Both the position numbers and the translations under genes were made by a program. Of a stretch of 64,000 nucleotides of DNA, positions 44,654 through 53,777 are shown piece after piece. The notes beneath the pieces are model-generated. The model was given only the letters and a program-made list of their open reading frames with translations. It searched no databases and was not told where the DNA came from. This DNA comes from Bradyrhizobium sp. SK17. GTDB lineage: Bacteria > Pseudomonadota > Alphaproteobacteria > Rhizobiales > Xanthobacteraceae. The stretch spans positions 5,471,001 to 5,535,000 of the forward strand of contig NZ_CP025113.1 in NCBI RefSeq assembly GCF_002831585.1, given 5' to 3'. The first letter of the stretch is position 1. Every line of letters begins with the position of its first letter.

Positions 44654-47600
44654 TTCGCCGGCTTCACCTCGACCGTGCCAGTGCCGCTGCGGCCGTAGCG
44701 CGAGGGGTTGTACATGTCCTCGACATAGGCCTGCGGCAGCACATATTTGCCCGGCGAGACCGCGCGCACCACATAGGCCACCGTGAACACCGACTTGTCG
44801 TTGGCGGCGCGGTCGATCGCCGCGGTGAAGCGATCATCGCGGAACTCGGTGTTCTTCGCCTCGACGCCGTCCTCGATCCACTCGAGCGTCCCGGAATCGC
44901 CCGACGACACCAGGTTCGGATTGTCGATCTCGAGCCCGGCGGGCAGATAGTCCGCCACCATGATGTGCCCGAACTCGGGTTTCGCCTCCGTGACCTTCAG
45001 GACAACCGCGAAGCGGTCGTTCTGTTTCGCCTTGGTGACATCGGCCGGCTTGCCGTCGAGCGTGAAATAGCTGCGCTCGATCTTGAAGCCGTTGGCGGCG
45101 GCGGGTTCCGGCGTCACCGGCGAGCCCGACACCGAGATCACCGCCTGCACCGGCGCATCGCCGGTGTTGGTGATCTTGAGCGGCTGGCCGGTCATCTCGT
45201 CGGCCTTGTAGCTGCGATAGACCGCGGTCTTGACGCCCTGGCCGTTGATGTCGAGCGCCAGCGTCTCCTTGGCGAGCGCACGCGCCGCCAGCACCATCCA
45301 CGCATTCTCCTGCGTCGAGGTGTAGGGCGACAGACCCCGCGCCGCTTCCACCCGCAGCACGGCCTGCGTCAGCGTGGTGCGCGGCGCATTGCCTTCACCC
45401 GCCAGCGAGACCAGGGCGGCCGCGTCGCGCAGCGCCGAGCCGTAATCGACCCGGCCGAACTCGAGCACCGGTTTCGGGTTCAGCGCGTCGAGCGCGGCTC
45501 CGTACACCCGCTCGGCCCGCGCCTTGTCACCGACCAGCGCCAGCGCCGCCGCGAGTTGCGCCTTGGAGATCGGCGTCGCCAGATTGTTCAGCTTGGTATC
45601 GGCGAGATAGCGCAGATCGCCGATCGGGGCTGCGCCATTGCGCGCGAGCACATAGAGCCCATAAGCCAGATCACGGCCGCCATCCTTCTCCGGCTCGTTG
45701 GCATTGACCACCGAGTTCCTGACGCGGTCGAGCGCGTTCTTGAACAGCACGTCCGGCACCGCAAAGCCCTTTTCGCGGGCCCGGGTGAGGAAGTCGGTCA
45801 CATAGGCATCGAGCCACGCGTCGTCGCCCCCCGCCGACCACAGGCCGAACGAACCGTTGGACCCCTGGCGCGCCAACAGCCGCTCGATCGCATCGCGGAT
45901 GCGCTGGTCGACCGCGGTGTCCATCGCGAGATGGGCGCCGGCGGCGAGATCGTTGACATAAAGCAGCGGCAGCGCGCGGCTGGTGATCTGCTCGGAGCAG
46001 CCATAGGGATAGCGGTCGAGCGCCTTCAGGATGCTCGCGGCGTCGAGCGCGGTCGACAGGCTCGCCGAGATCGAGACGCTGCCGGTGCCCGGCACCAGGT
46101 CGGAGAACATGTCCGACGTCAGCGTCAGGCTCTCGCCCTTCGCCAGCGTGCGGATCGAACGGCGCGCCAGCACTTGCGTGGCGGGCTTGACGTCGAGCGC
46201 GTAGTGCCGCGCCAGCGTCAGCCCGTTCGGCCCGGAGATGTCGACATCGAAATCGGCACGACCCGCACCGCCGGCCTCGAGGCCGAGCGACAACGAGGTG
46301 CGCTGCTTGGCGGCGAGCTTCACGGTCGTGGTCGGATTGCCCGAGACTTTGATCGGGCCGCTTGCCTTGATGCTGACGGCATAATCGCCGGCGGCACCTT
46401 CGACATTGTCGATATCCATGCTGATGGTGCCCTTGTCACCGGTCAGCAGGAAGCGCGGCAAGGTCGCGGTCAGCACCACGGGATCGCGCACGGTCACGTC
46501 GACATTGGCGCGACCAAGCTTGGTGGCGCTCCACGCCACTGCCATCACGCGCGCGGTGCCGGCAAACTCCGGAATGTCGAAGCTCACTTCGGCGGTGCCG
46601 TCGGGACCCACTGTGACGATGCCGGAATAGAGCGCGAGCGGCTTCTGCGTCGGTGGCGAGCCCTGTAGCTCGGCGCCGGCGGAATCGCCGCCGCTCCTGA
46701 TCTGGCCGCGCGTGCCCTGCATGCCGTCGATCAGTTGGCCATAGAGGTCGCGGATCTCGGCGGTCAGACGACGCTGGCCGAGATAGTAATCGTCGGGCGC
46801 CGGCGGCTTGTAGTTGGTCAGATTGAGAATGCCGACATCGACCGCGGCCAGCACCACCTTGGCATCCTCGCCGGGATTGAGCCCGCCGAGCTTGACCGGA
46901 ATCTTCAAGGTGGAGCCCGGCCGCACCAGGGCGGGCGGCGACAGCGTGACGGCGAGCGTGCGCGTCTTCTTGTCGATGCCGAACCATTTCAGCCCGATCG
47001 CGCGGCCCGGCATCCGCCCGGCCGCAACATCGAGCGGACGGCGCAGCGTCGTCATCACATAGGCGCCGGTGCCCCAGTCCCTGCCGACCGGCAGCTTGAC
47101 CTGCTGGGTGCCTTCCTTGACGTCGACGCTTTGGGTCGTCAGCAGCCGGTCGCCGAGCACATAGACCGTGAGCTTGCCGGCGGTGCGCGCATTGACCGAC
47201 ACCGTCATGGTGTCGCCTGAGGCGTATTCCGGCTTGTCGATCGAGGTTTCCAGCAGGTCGGGCGTGTCGGCACTGCCGTCGGAGTACCAGCCGACGTCGA
47301 ACTGCACCGAGGTCACCGGACCGTCGGCATCGGTCGATTTGACGTCGAGGCGGTAGCGGCCGGGCTGCGGCTGGAAGCTCAGGCGCAGCGGCTTGTCGGC
47401 CGTCAGGCTCGCGTCGCCATCGGCCACGCGGCGCGTCGACTTGACTGGCTCATACTGCCAGGACGAATTCTGCCGGTACCATTGGTAACGCGACTCCAGC
47501 TTCAACAGCTCGTAGCGCAGCCCGTTGCGCGCCAGTTGCTTGCCGTCGGGCGCGACGAACACGACGTCGAATTCGGCCTTGTCGCCCTCGGCCACGCTCT

Positions 47601-49857
47601 TGTCGCCGAACAGCGGCTTGACCCCGATCAGCGAGGCCGCCGGCGCCACCGGCAGCACGATCTTCCGCTCGACCGAGCGGCCGCCGGTCTCCGCCATCCG
47701 GATGAATATCTGGGCCTCCTGCGGCCGGGTCGAGGTCGGGACCTTGTCGAGCTTCACCGGGAACGTCGCGGCGCCGTTGGCATCGGCCTCCGGCAGGTCC
47801 TCGATCGGGGTCCGCTCGTTGCTCGCGGTCTGCTCGTCGTCGACACCGAACTGGTAGCCGGCATAGCCGGGTCGCCCGCCTGCCGCCGGTGCGACCAGCA
47901 TGTCGCCTTCGAGCTGCAAGCCCGAAGCCGGCGCGCCGTAGAGGAAATGGCCACTGACTTGAAGTTCCACTGGAACTTCAGCTTTGATCGTCTTTTCCTT
48001 GCTGGTGAGATCGAATTCGATCCGCTCGGGGATGTAATCCTCGACCATGAAGGTGGTCTCACCGACGGCCGAGCCCTTCGGATCGGTGAAAACGCGCGCC
48101 CGCCAGGTGCCGGTCGGCACCGCGGAATTCAACGCCACCGCCAGCATCCGGCCGCCGGCGCCTTGATCGGGCAGCACGGCGCGGCGAAACTCGACGCCGT
48201 CAGGCCGCTCGATCACCATGGTCAGCGGCGTGCCGGTCAGCGCGTTGCCCTGGCCGTCGCGCAGCAGAGCCGTCAAGTAAACGGTCTCGTTGGAGCGGTA
48301 GACGCCGCGCTCGGCGTAGACGAACGCGTCCGCGCCAACCGGGATCGCCCGGCCGGCGACGCCGCGGTCGGTGAGATCGAAGGCATTGCTCTTCAGGCTC
48401 AGGAAGGCGTAATCGGCCTTCTCGCCTGTCACCGTGAGTAGCGCCGGCGACAAGCCGCCCTCGCCGCGCGCCAGCCCCTGCTCAAACAGCACATGGCCGG
48501 CGGCGTCAGTCTTCCGGGTGGCCAGGATCTCGTTGTTGCGGGCGACCAGCTTCACTTCGGCGTTGGCGACCGCCTCGGTCGAGGCCAGCGAATTGACGAA
48601 GACGTGGATACCGTCGTTGCCGGAGAAGGCCGACAGCCCCATGTCGGAGACGATGAACCATTGCGTCGCCAGCGTGCCGTCATCGTCGCTGCCGGGGCCT
48701 TTGGCCGCCGCCGTCATCACATAGACACCCGGCTGCAAGTCGCCGAGCGCCTGGTCGACCGGAAATGCCGTGACGACGTCCTGGTTCAGCGTCGTGGCGG
48801 TCGCCAGCTCGCCCGACCAGACCTTGACGCCGCGCTGGTCGCCGAGATCGGAGAGCTGGTAGCGGCTCAGCGTGCTCTGGAAGTCAGAGTCGATCACCGT
48901 GTTGATCAGGTTACGGTCACCGATCCGGAACACGTCGATCGTGACCGCCGGCGTGTTGACGCTGACCACCGGGATACCGCGCTGTCCGGTCCGGGGCAGC
49001 ACATAGGCGCGCCCCGTGAAGCGCACGAACGGCTTGCGGTCGCGGACATAGATGTTGAATTCGGCCGATTTCGGCAGGGTCTCCTTGACCGTCGACGGCA
49101 GGCCGGCGCGCAAATTGATGTTGTAGCGTTCGCCGTGCTTCAGCCCGTCGACGCAGAGCTGCTGGCCTTCCGCCGACAGGGCCGGCTTGTCGGTGCCGGC
49201 CAGCGCCAGGAACGGCGCGAAGTCGACCCGTTTTGCCAATTCCTCGGAGAACTGGAAGCAGGCCCGCGGCGAGGCCGAATCGGAATCGACGGTATAATCG
49301 AGCAGCCGGAAGCCGTGCTCGTCGCGCATCTTCTCATATTGGCCCCTGACATCGGCGACCTCGCGCAGGTCGAGCGACAGCCGCAGGCTGTCGAGTGCCG
49401 GGCGCCACAGCTTGCGCTCGGCGAACGCCTTGCCGAGCACCGCCAGCGCATCGGCCTCCTCGGCCGGATTGCCGGCACGCTGATAGGCGATGTAGGCCGC
49501 CGTGGAGGCACGCTCCATCAAGAAGGTCTGTTCGGTAGAGCTGGTCGATCGAATCTGGAAGACGGTTTTGGCGAGCCGCAGCCAATTGGCGCCGTCCTCC
49601 GGCGCGGTCGCTGCGATCTGGCCGAGGATCTGCAACCCGCCGCGGAAATCATTGCGCCTGAAAGCGGCGTCCGCGTCGGTGCGCAACGTGGCAGCCGACT
49701 TGTTGACCGCGCCCGCCTCGCTCTTGATCTGCGCCTCCAGCTTGATCGCGGAATCGGCGAGGTCGTCGCGCTTGAAGGCCTTGTCCGCGGCCCCGGCGCT
49801 CACCAGGCCAAGCACCAGCGTGGCGCAAATCGCAGCGGCACGAACCAATCCGATCAT
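44650..49857 (-). CDS. Bacterial alpha-2-macroglobulin family protein
   Basis: Periplasmic protease-trap homologue of 1735 aa. The signal peptide MIGLVRAAAICATLVLGLVS is cleaved near AGAAD; no lipobox is visible, unlike E. coli YfhM. MG-type beta domains cover residues 200-1100 (RGVYRSNETVYLTALLRDGQ is conserved). The thioester motif is present as YGCSEQ, followed by the alpha-helical thioester domain (GSNGSFGLWSAGGDDAWLDA). PBP1C follows with a 4-nt overlap; the pair is thought to guard peptidoglycan against foreign proteases and repair it. Confidence 0.94.
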   Translation of the reverse strand: MIGLVRAAAICATLVLGLVSAGAADKAFKRDDLADSAIKLEAQIKSEAGAVNKSAATLRTDADAAFRRNDFRGGLQILGQIAATAPEDGANWLRLAKTVFQIRSTSSTEQTFLMERASTAAYIAYQRAGNPAEEADALAVLGKAFAERKLWRPALDSLRLSLDLREVADVRGQYEKMRDEHGFRLLDYTVDSDSASPRACFQFSEELAKRVDFAPFLALAGTDKPALSAEGQQLCVDGLKHGERYNINLRAGLPSTVKETLPKSAEFNIYVRDRKPFVRFTGRAYVLPRTGQRGIPVVSVNTPAVTIDVFRIGDRNLINTVIDSDFQSTLSRYQLSDLGDQRGVKVWSGELATATTLNQDVVTAFPVDQALGDLQPGVYVMTAAAKGPGSDDDGTLATQWFIVSDMGLSAFSGNDGIHVFVNSLASTEAVANAEVKLVARNNEILATRKTDAAGHVLFEQGLARGEGGLSPALLTVTGEKADYAFLSLKSNAFDLTDRGVAGRAIPVGADAFVYAERGVYRSNETVYLTALLRDGQGNALTGTPLTMVIERPDGVEFRRAVLPDQGAGGRMLAVALNSAVPTGTWRARVFTDPKGSAVGETTFMVEDYIPERIEFDLTSKEKTIKAEVPVELQVSGHFLYGAPASGLQLEGDMLVAPAAGGRPGYAGYQFGVDDEQTASNERTPIEDLPEADANGAATFPVKLDKVPTSTRPQEAQIFIRMAETGGRSVERKIVLPVAPAASLIGVKPLFGDKSVAEGDKAEFDVVFVAPDGKQLARNGLRYELLKLESRYQWYRQNSSWQYEPVKSTRRVADGDASLTADKPLRLSFQPQPGRYRLDVKSTDADGPVTSVQFDVGWYSDGSADTPDLLETSIDKPEYASGDTMTVSVNARTAGKLTVYVLGDRLLTTQSVDVKEGTQQVKLPVGRDWGTGAYVMTTLRRPLDVAAGRMPGRAIGLKWFGIDKKTRTLAVTLSPPALVRPGSTLKIPVKLGGLNPGEDAKVVLAAVDVGILNLTNYKPPAPDDYYLGQRRLTAEIRDLYGQLIDGMQGTRGQIRSGGDSAGAELQGSPPTQKPLALYSGIVTVGPDGTAEVSFDIPEFAGTARVMAVAWSATKLGRANVDVTVRDPVVLTATLPRFLLTGDKGTISMDIDNVEGAAGDYAVSIKASGPIKVSGNPTTTVKLAAKQRTSLSLGLEAGGAGRADFDVDISGPNGLTLARHYALDVKPATQVLARRSIRTLAKGESLTLTSDMFSDLVPGTGSVSISASLSTALDAASILKALDRYPYGCSEQITSRALPLLYVNDLAAGAHLAMDTAVDQRIRDAIERLLARQGSNGSFGLWSAGGDDAWLDAYVTDFLTRAREKGFAVPDVLFKNALDRVRNSVVNANEPEKDGGRDLAYGLYVLARNGAAPIGDLRYLADTKLNNLATPISKAQLAAALALVGDKARAERVYGAALDALNPKPVLEFGRVDYGSALRDAAALVSLAGEGNAPRTTLTQAVLRVEAARGLSPYTSTQENAWMVLAARALAKETLALDINGQGVKTAVYRSYKADEMTGQPLKITNTGDAPVQAVISVSGSPVTPEPAAANGFKIERSYFTLDGKPADVTKAKQNDRFAVVLKVTEAKPEFGHIMVADYLPAGLEIDNPNLVSSGDSGTLEWIEDGVEAKNTEFRDDRFTAAIDRAANDKSVFTVAYVVRAVSPGKYVLPQAYVEDMYNPSRYGRSGTGTVEVKPAK

Positions 49858-50144
49858 GATGGAGCTCCTGAACGCCCCGCGGTCGAGCGCCGCGTTGGGA
49901 TTAGAAAATGCGCGAAAAGGTGACGGAGTGAAGGCGCGGACATCAACGGGCGAAACGTCACAGATCGCATTGCCGACATTCCTTTGACCAGCCCCGGCGG
50001 CAGTGTCATGCCGGCTCGGGGGCTGGACCGGCCAACGCAGGCCGGGACCCCTGCTCGCCTTTGTCGTCCGCCCCCAGAAATCGGTTCGGACGGACTTGGC
50101 GGAAAGGCGGATTTTTCATAATGGCGGTGCTACAAGGCGGCCAC

Positions 50145-50221
50145 GGTCCCGTAGCTCAACTGGATAGAGTAGCGGATTTCTACTCCGCGGGTTGCAGGTT
50201 CGAATCCTGCCGGGATCGCCA
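50145..50221 (+). tRNA. tRNA-Arg (anticodon TCT)
   Basis: Acceptor GGTCCCG pairs with CGGGATC (one G-T pair), discriminator G, encoded CCA at 50219-50221. Anticodon arm GCGGA-TTTCTAC-TCCGC gives TCT. T-arm GCAGGTTCGAATCCTGC. The sequence downstream is markedly AT-richer. Confidence 0.96.
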
Positions 50222-50423
50222 GCAAAAATGACGCGCTGAAATCACTTTACAATCTGCCTCTGATTGACCCACTTTTTGGAACGCCTGTTCCGGTGGGTCA
50301 CGTCGGCGGGAATATCGAAAAAAATTCCAAAGCCGATTGACCAAATTCTCGCGTTGACAACGCACGCGCCACTAAGGCGCCTGACTCGGCAGCACCCCTT
50401 CAGCATGGATCGACCGCTACAGC

Positions 50424-51056
50424 CTAATCAGCAACGGCAAGTGCCGATACACGGCGAAAGCGCATCATGAAGCCAACGCCGGCGAAGCCGAGGAGCATCA
50501 TGGCCCAGGTCGATGACTCCGGCACGGACGGCGTGAAGATGCTGAAGTCAGTGATAGACCCCTCGAAAGAGAAGTTGGCTGTACCATCCAGCTGGGTCAG
50601 CGACGTGAAATCTCCAGCGTATGAATAAATGTCACCATTGTCGGCCTGGGCATGGAAGGAAATCTGCTTCACCACAGGCTGGACCTGGTAGTTCGACAGG
50701 TCGAGCGGAAAGATCGACGTCGAGCGGGTCGATCCATCCAAAATGATGGATATCCCGTCGCCTGACGCGGTGGATCCAGCCCATTGTGCCAGACCCGGCT
50801 GGTAAGAGACCTCAATATAGAGCGAGCCGCCGGCCCAATGAGTTCCATCCAGGTTCAACGAGATCGAACCGGCATTGTAGTAAGTTTCGTACACGAAGTT
50901 GGGATTCGCGGTGCAACTCGAGCACGACGCCGACGGATTGATCGTGAGGGTTCCGGAGAACTGATCGCCGATGTTGGCTACTGGCGCCGCAAATGCAGCG
51001 GTCGAAAAACAGAGCGCGGAAACAAGAACACCGACGCAACACGAAACGGCCTTCAT
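50424..51056 (-). CDS. Secreted protein with PEP-CTERM-like C-terminus
   Basis: Protein of 210 aa from the ATG at 51056. Signal peptide MKAVSCCVGVLVSALCFSTA cleaved near AFAAP. The middle is Ser/Gly/Asn-rich beta-type (NAGSISLNLDGTHWAGGSLY) with a short Cys pair, CSSC. The C-terminus VPESSTWAMMLLGFAGVGF followed by MMRFRR is a PEPxxWA-type sorting signal: motif, helix, basic end. The second proline is Ser, so recognition is uncertain. Codon use is AT-richer than neighbours and it lies 200 bp from tRNA-Arg, suggesting transfer. Function unknown; possibly a surface or exopolysaccharide-associated protein. Confidence 0.8.
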   Translation of the reverse strand: MKAVSCCVGVLVSALCFSTAAFAAPVANIGDQFSGTLTINPSASCSSCTANPNFVYETYYNAGSISLNLDGTHWAGGSLYIEVSYQPGLAQWAGSTASGDGISIILDGSTRSTSIFPLDLSNYQVQPVVKQISFHAQADNGDIYSYAGDFTSLTQLDGTANFSFEGSITDFSIFTPSVPESSTWAMMLLGFAGVGFMMRFRRVSALAVAD

Positions 51057-51502
51057 TGCTAACAAACTCCCAACTGGTAACAGCCCATTTCTAAACATGT
51101 CCGTTTGGCAGTCAACCGACAGTTGACGGAATTACCCGCTCCCCGCAGCCTAGCTGCCGCAATAACAATTCATACGCGCGCCACCTGATAAGCGACAAGC
51201 GATCCAGACGCCGATCCCTTATGGCGAAGCAGGGTTCCACCACACGACGTCGTCCGAAACCAAGGCGACGAAATCGCCGCTCGCATCAAGGACACACGGT
51301 CATTGGTCGATTGCGATGATCACACAGAGATCACGTTGGCATTTGCCGCGCCGTGGCCGCGGCGGCGCTCACGTCGGCTAGCGATGATCGTGCCCGCGCG
51401 CTCCTCAGCGCCCAAGGCCGAGCTAACGCTCCCTTAACCACAAACGAGCGCTGCGTGAGAGCTCGTGGGACGACTCTGCATCCATTTGCGTTGTCCGGCA
51501 CC
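51057..51502. other. Gene-free divergent interval
   Basis: This 446-bp stretch separates the PEP-CTERM-like and DUF992 genes. It must hold both promoters. The part near 51060-51300 is AT-richer than the window. No clear hairpin or conserved motif seen; frames starting at 51353 lead into DUF992 but lack protein-like sequence before 51503. Confidence 0.5.
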
Positions 51503-51961
51503 ATGCGCATCATCGGTCATTCGCTGCTCGTTGCCGCGTGCAGCCTGGTTGTCTTCGCTGCACCGATCGCAACCGCCGACGCACAGCAGGTGCAGGCCGG
51601 GACGCTTGACTGTCATGGCGGCCCCGATGCCGGGTTCATCCTCGGACCGGTGACCAATCTCGATTGCGTGCTGCACGTCGATGCCGCGCCGGACAGCCGC
51701 TACGTCGCGGCTATTCGTAACTTCGGCGTATTCATCGGCGATCAGGACGTATCATTGACTTGGAAAGTGATGGCGACCGTGCCATGGATCGGGGTCGATG
51801 AACTGGCCGGCGGTTACGCCCACGCCGGCGGCGCCGATGCAAACGTTCTCAGCGGCGGCACCAATGCGCCGATCACATTGCATCCGCCGACCGAGCCAGA
51901 CGGCACCTCGAAACCGCGGGTGCAAATCGAGGGCCTCGAACTCCGACCGGTGGATCACTGA
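51503..51961 (+). CDS. DUF992 family secreted protein
   Basis: Protein of 152 aa. Signal peptide MRIIGHSLLVAACSLVVFAA, cleavage near TADAQQ. The mature part starts VQAGTLDCHGGPDAGFILGP and has LDCVLHVDA and GGYAHAGGADANVLSGGTNA, the DUF992 pattern with two cysteines likely bridged. Periplasmic or outer surface; function unknown. No ribosome site of note. Confidence 0.88.
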   Translation: MRIIGHSLLVAACSLVVFAAPIATADAQQVQAGTLDCHGGPDAGFILGPVTNLDCVLHVDAAPDSRYVAAIRNFGVFIGDQDVSLTWKVMATVPWIGVDELAGGYAHAGGADANVLSGGTNAPITLHPPTEPDGTSKPRVQIEGLELRPVDH

Positions 51962-52432
51962 TCCCAGTCGTTTGCGCATCACCCCGAATGCACGACGCCG
52001 CCCGCTTGAAATACATGCGGACGGCGCCGGCACTAGCCCCAGGAAGGTGATGCAAAATCCTGACCGCTCCATGTCTGCACGTCCACGGCCGAGAAGCATG
52101 GCCCAAATGGGCTATCAGACGAAGCCGAAGCGAAGCTGGGTTCGGTGTCGGCTGCTCCCAGCATGGACCACGACGCGTCCATGCTCTGATGTTCACGGTC
52201 TGCCCTGAATTCGCTTGGCGTTCTTATCATTCAGCGCACCGAATGTTTCCGTAGTTCTCCGTGCGTGAACCAGGTTCCGATTCCTTCTTGGATGCTGGAT
52301 GCGAGCTGCTGGCGAAGCTCCTCATTCTCGCCGCGATTATAGGTCGGCGTGTTCGGTGATTTCTCGATCGATCGTCATTTTCAGCAAGAGCCCTTCCGAG
52401 CGCCGGCGCTCGCTATCGATACTGGAATTGTC
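51962..52432. other. Interval with a possible gene fragment
   Basis: No intact gene. A minus-strand open stretch at 52231-52374 reads like the end of a real protein but has no start codon. A 24-nt hairpin, GCATGGAC-N8-GTCCATGC, lies at 52161-52184. The rest is featureless. Confidence 0.45.
52231..52374 (-). pseudogene. Possible start-less gene fragment, 47 codons
   Basis: The open stretch contains TYNRGENEELRQQLASSIQE followed by GIGTWFTHGELRKHSVR and a stop at 52231. It is helical, amphipathic and unlike a random frame. It is closed upstream by TGA at 52375-52377 and has no ATG, GTG or TTG in frame, so it is either a remnant or coincidence. Family unknown. Confidence 0.3.
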
Positions 52433-52729
52433 ATGGAAGATTCGGTCCAAGTCCGTTGCACGCGCTGCAAGAACGTCTTTCGCGACCGGGCCAAGCGGCT
52501 GCAGAACGGATATTCGCGCCAGTGCCCGAGCTGCGAGATCGTGCTGTTCTTCGACGAGGACTCGCACGATCCGAACATCAAGCGGGCGATGCGAGTGGCG
52601 CGGCGCGCGCGGAAGGAATTGCGAGAGAGCGAAGGCGCGAGCCCGAGAAGGGCCGAGCCGGCTCCCCGGCATTACAGCGGCCGCTCGGCCTCGAACTCAC
52701 GAGGCACCGACGAAGAGGACAGCGATTGA
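52433..52729 (+). CDS. Zinc-ribbon protein
   Basis: Protein of 98 aa starting MEDSVQVRCTRCKNVFRDRA. Two CxxC pairs (CTRC and CPSC, 20 residues apart) form a small zinc ribbon like the MJ0042-type motif. The C-terminal half is charged and Arg/Ser-rich (RVARRARKELRESEGASPRR), probably disordered. No membrane segment, unlike many longer relatives. Function unknown; nucleic-acid or protein contact is a guess. Confidence 0.72.
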   Translation: MEDSVQVRCTRCKNVFRDRAKRLQNGYSRQCPSCEIVLFFDEDSHDPNIKRAMRVARRARKELRESEGASPRRAEPAPRHYSGRSASNSRGTDEEDSD

Positions 52730-52803
52730 ACCTGGCGCGACCGACACAAGAATTTCGTCAGGAATGACGGTGTAAGAAAGGTCGTCGAAGGCCGGAGGAC
52801 GCC

Positions 52804-53109
52804 ATGCGAAACCTGAACACTGTGCTGAGCAAGCTGAACGACCGCCTGCTGCGGCTCGAAGGCGAGCTGTTCGTGTTGCGGTCGATCGCTCGCGCCTCGC
52901 TCACCGCAGGCGACGAGTCCGCAGTCCGTACCCGCAAACTGCTCGAGGGCGCCAAGCTCGCATTGTCCGACGAAGCCGAACGACCGCTGGACGCCGCGAC
53001 CGGGAAATACGTTGCGGCCGCCGTCGCCATGGTCGATGAATTGCTCGAGCATCCCCGCGAGGCGGCGCCGCTGTTCCGGGTGATCGACGGCGGCAAGCGC
53101 GACGATTAG
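52804..53109 (+). CDS. Hypothetical helical protein, 101 aa
   Basis: Begins MRNLNTVLSKLNDRLLRLEG and is predicted helical throughout, with a coiled-coil-like start and a second helix AATGKYVAAAVAMVDELLEH. Ends LFRVIDGGKRDD. GGAGGAC precedes the ATG, a good ribosome site. No known domain. It is convergent with dgoA. Confidence 0.72.
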   Translation: MRNLNTVLSKLNDRLLRLEGELFVLRSIARASLTAGDESAVRTRKLLEGAKLALSDEAERPLDAATGKYVAAAVAMVDELLEHPREAAPLFRVIDGGKRDD

Positions 53110-53130
53110 CGATCGAGTTGCCGACCAGGC

Positions 53131-53766
53131 CTAGCCCACGCCCAGGACCGCCCGGTCATAAGCCTCGATCGTCACCGTGGCCCTGAAGACAACATCGGCC
53201 GCCGTCATGCCCGGCTTGTAGAGGCTGCTGCCGAGGCCGAATGCGCGGATGCCCGCTCGCACATACTCCGCGAAATTCTGATCCGACACGCCGCCGACCG
53301 CTGCGATCATCACGTCCGGCGGCAGCACCGCGCGGATCGCGGTGATGCCGGAGGCGCCGAGCACGCTCGCCGGAAAGAATTTCAGGCTCGAGGCACCCAC
53401 ACGTGCCGCCAGCAATGCTTCGGTCGGCGACAACACGCCGGGCATGGTGACCATGCCGTGGTGGCGGGCGCGAGCCAGCACGTCGACATCGACATTGGGC
53501 GACACCATGAGGCGGCCGCCGGTGTCACGGAGGCGATCGACGTCTGCGGCCGTCAGCACCGTGCCGGCGCCGATCAGGACGTCGGCAGGCGCGCGCTTCG
53601 CCGCGATCTCGATCGAGCGGAACGGCTCCGGTGAATTCAGCGGAATCTCGATCGCGGTCATGCCGGCCTCGATCAGCGCACTGACGATGCCGGCCGTTTC
53701 TTCCGGCTTGATCCCGCGAAGGATCGCGACCAGCGGACGCTGCATCGGCGGGAATGGAATGCTCAT
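53131..53766 (-). CDS. dgoA: 2-dehydro-3-deoxy-6-phosphogalactonate aldolase
   Basis: Aldolase of 211 aa in the KDPG/KDPGal family, splitting KDPGal to pyruvate and glyceraldehyde-3-phosphate in galactonate breakdown. VAILRGIKPEETAGIVSALI holds the conserved start, AIEIPLNSPEPFRSIEI the catalytic Glu region, GAGTVLTAADVDRL the substrate loop, and SLKFFPASVLG the Schiff-base lysine. It follows dgoK by 11 bp. Confidence 0.92.
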   Translation of the reverse strand: MSIPFPPMQRPLVAILRGIKPEETAGIVSALIEAGMTAIEIPLNSPEPFRSIEIAAKRAPADVLIGAGTVLTAADVDRLRDTGGRLMVSPNVDVDVLARARHHGMVTMPGVLSPTEALLAARVGASSLKFFPASVLGASGITAIRAVLPPDVMIAAVGGVSDQNFAEYVRAGIRAFGLGSSLYKPGMTAADVVFRATVTIEAYDRAVLGVG

Positions 53767-53777
53767 GCGTTGATCCT

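Noticed and set aside
50264..50470. Short frames downstream of tRNA-Arg as an integrase remnant
   Set aside because: No tyrosine-recombinase motif can be read in either strand.
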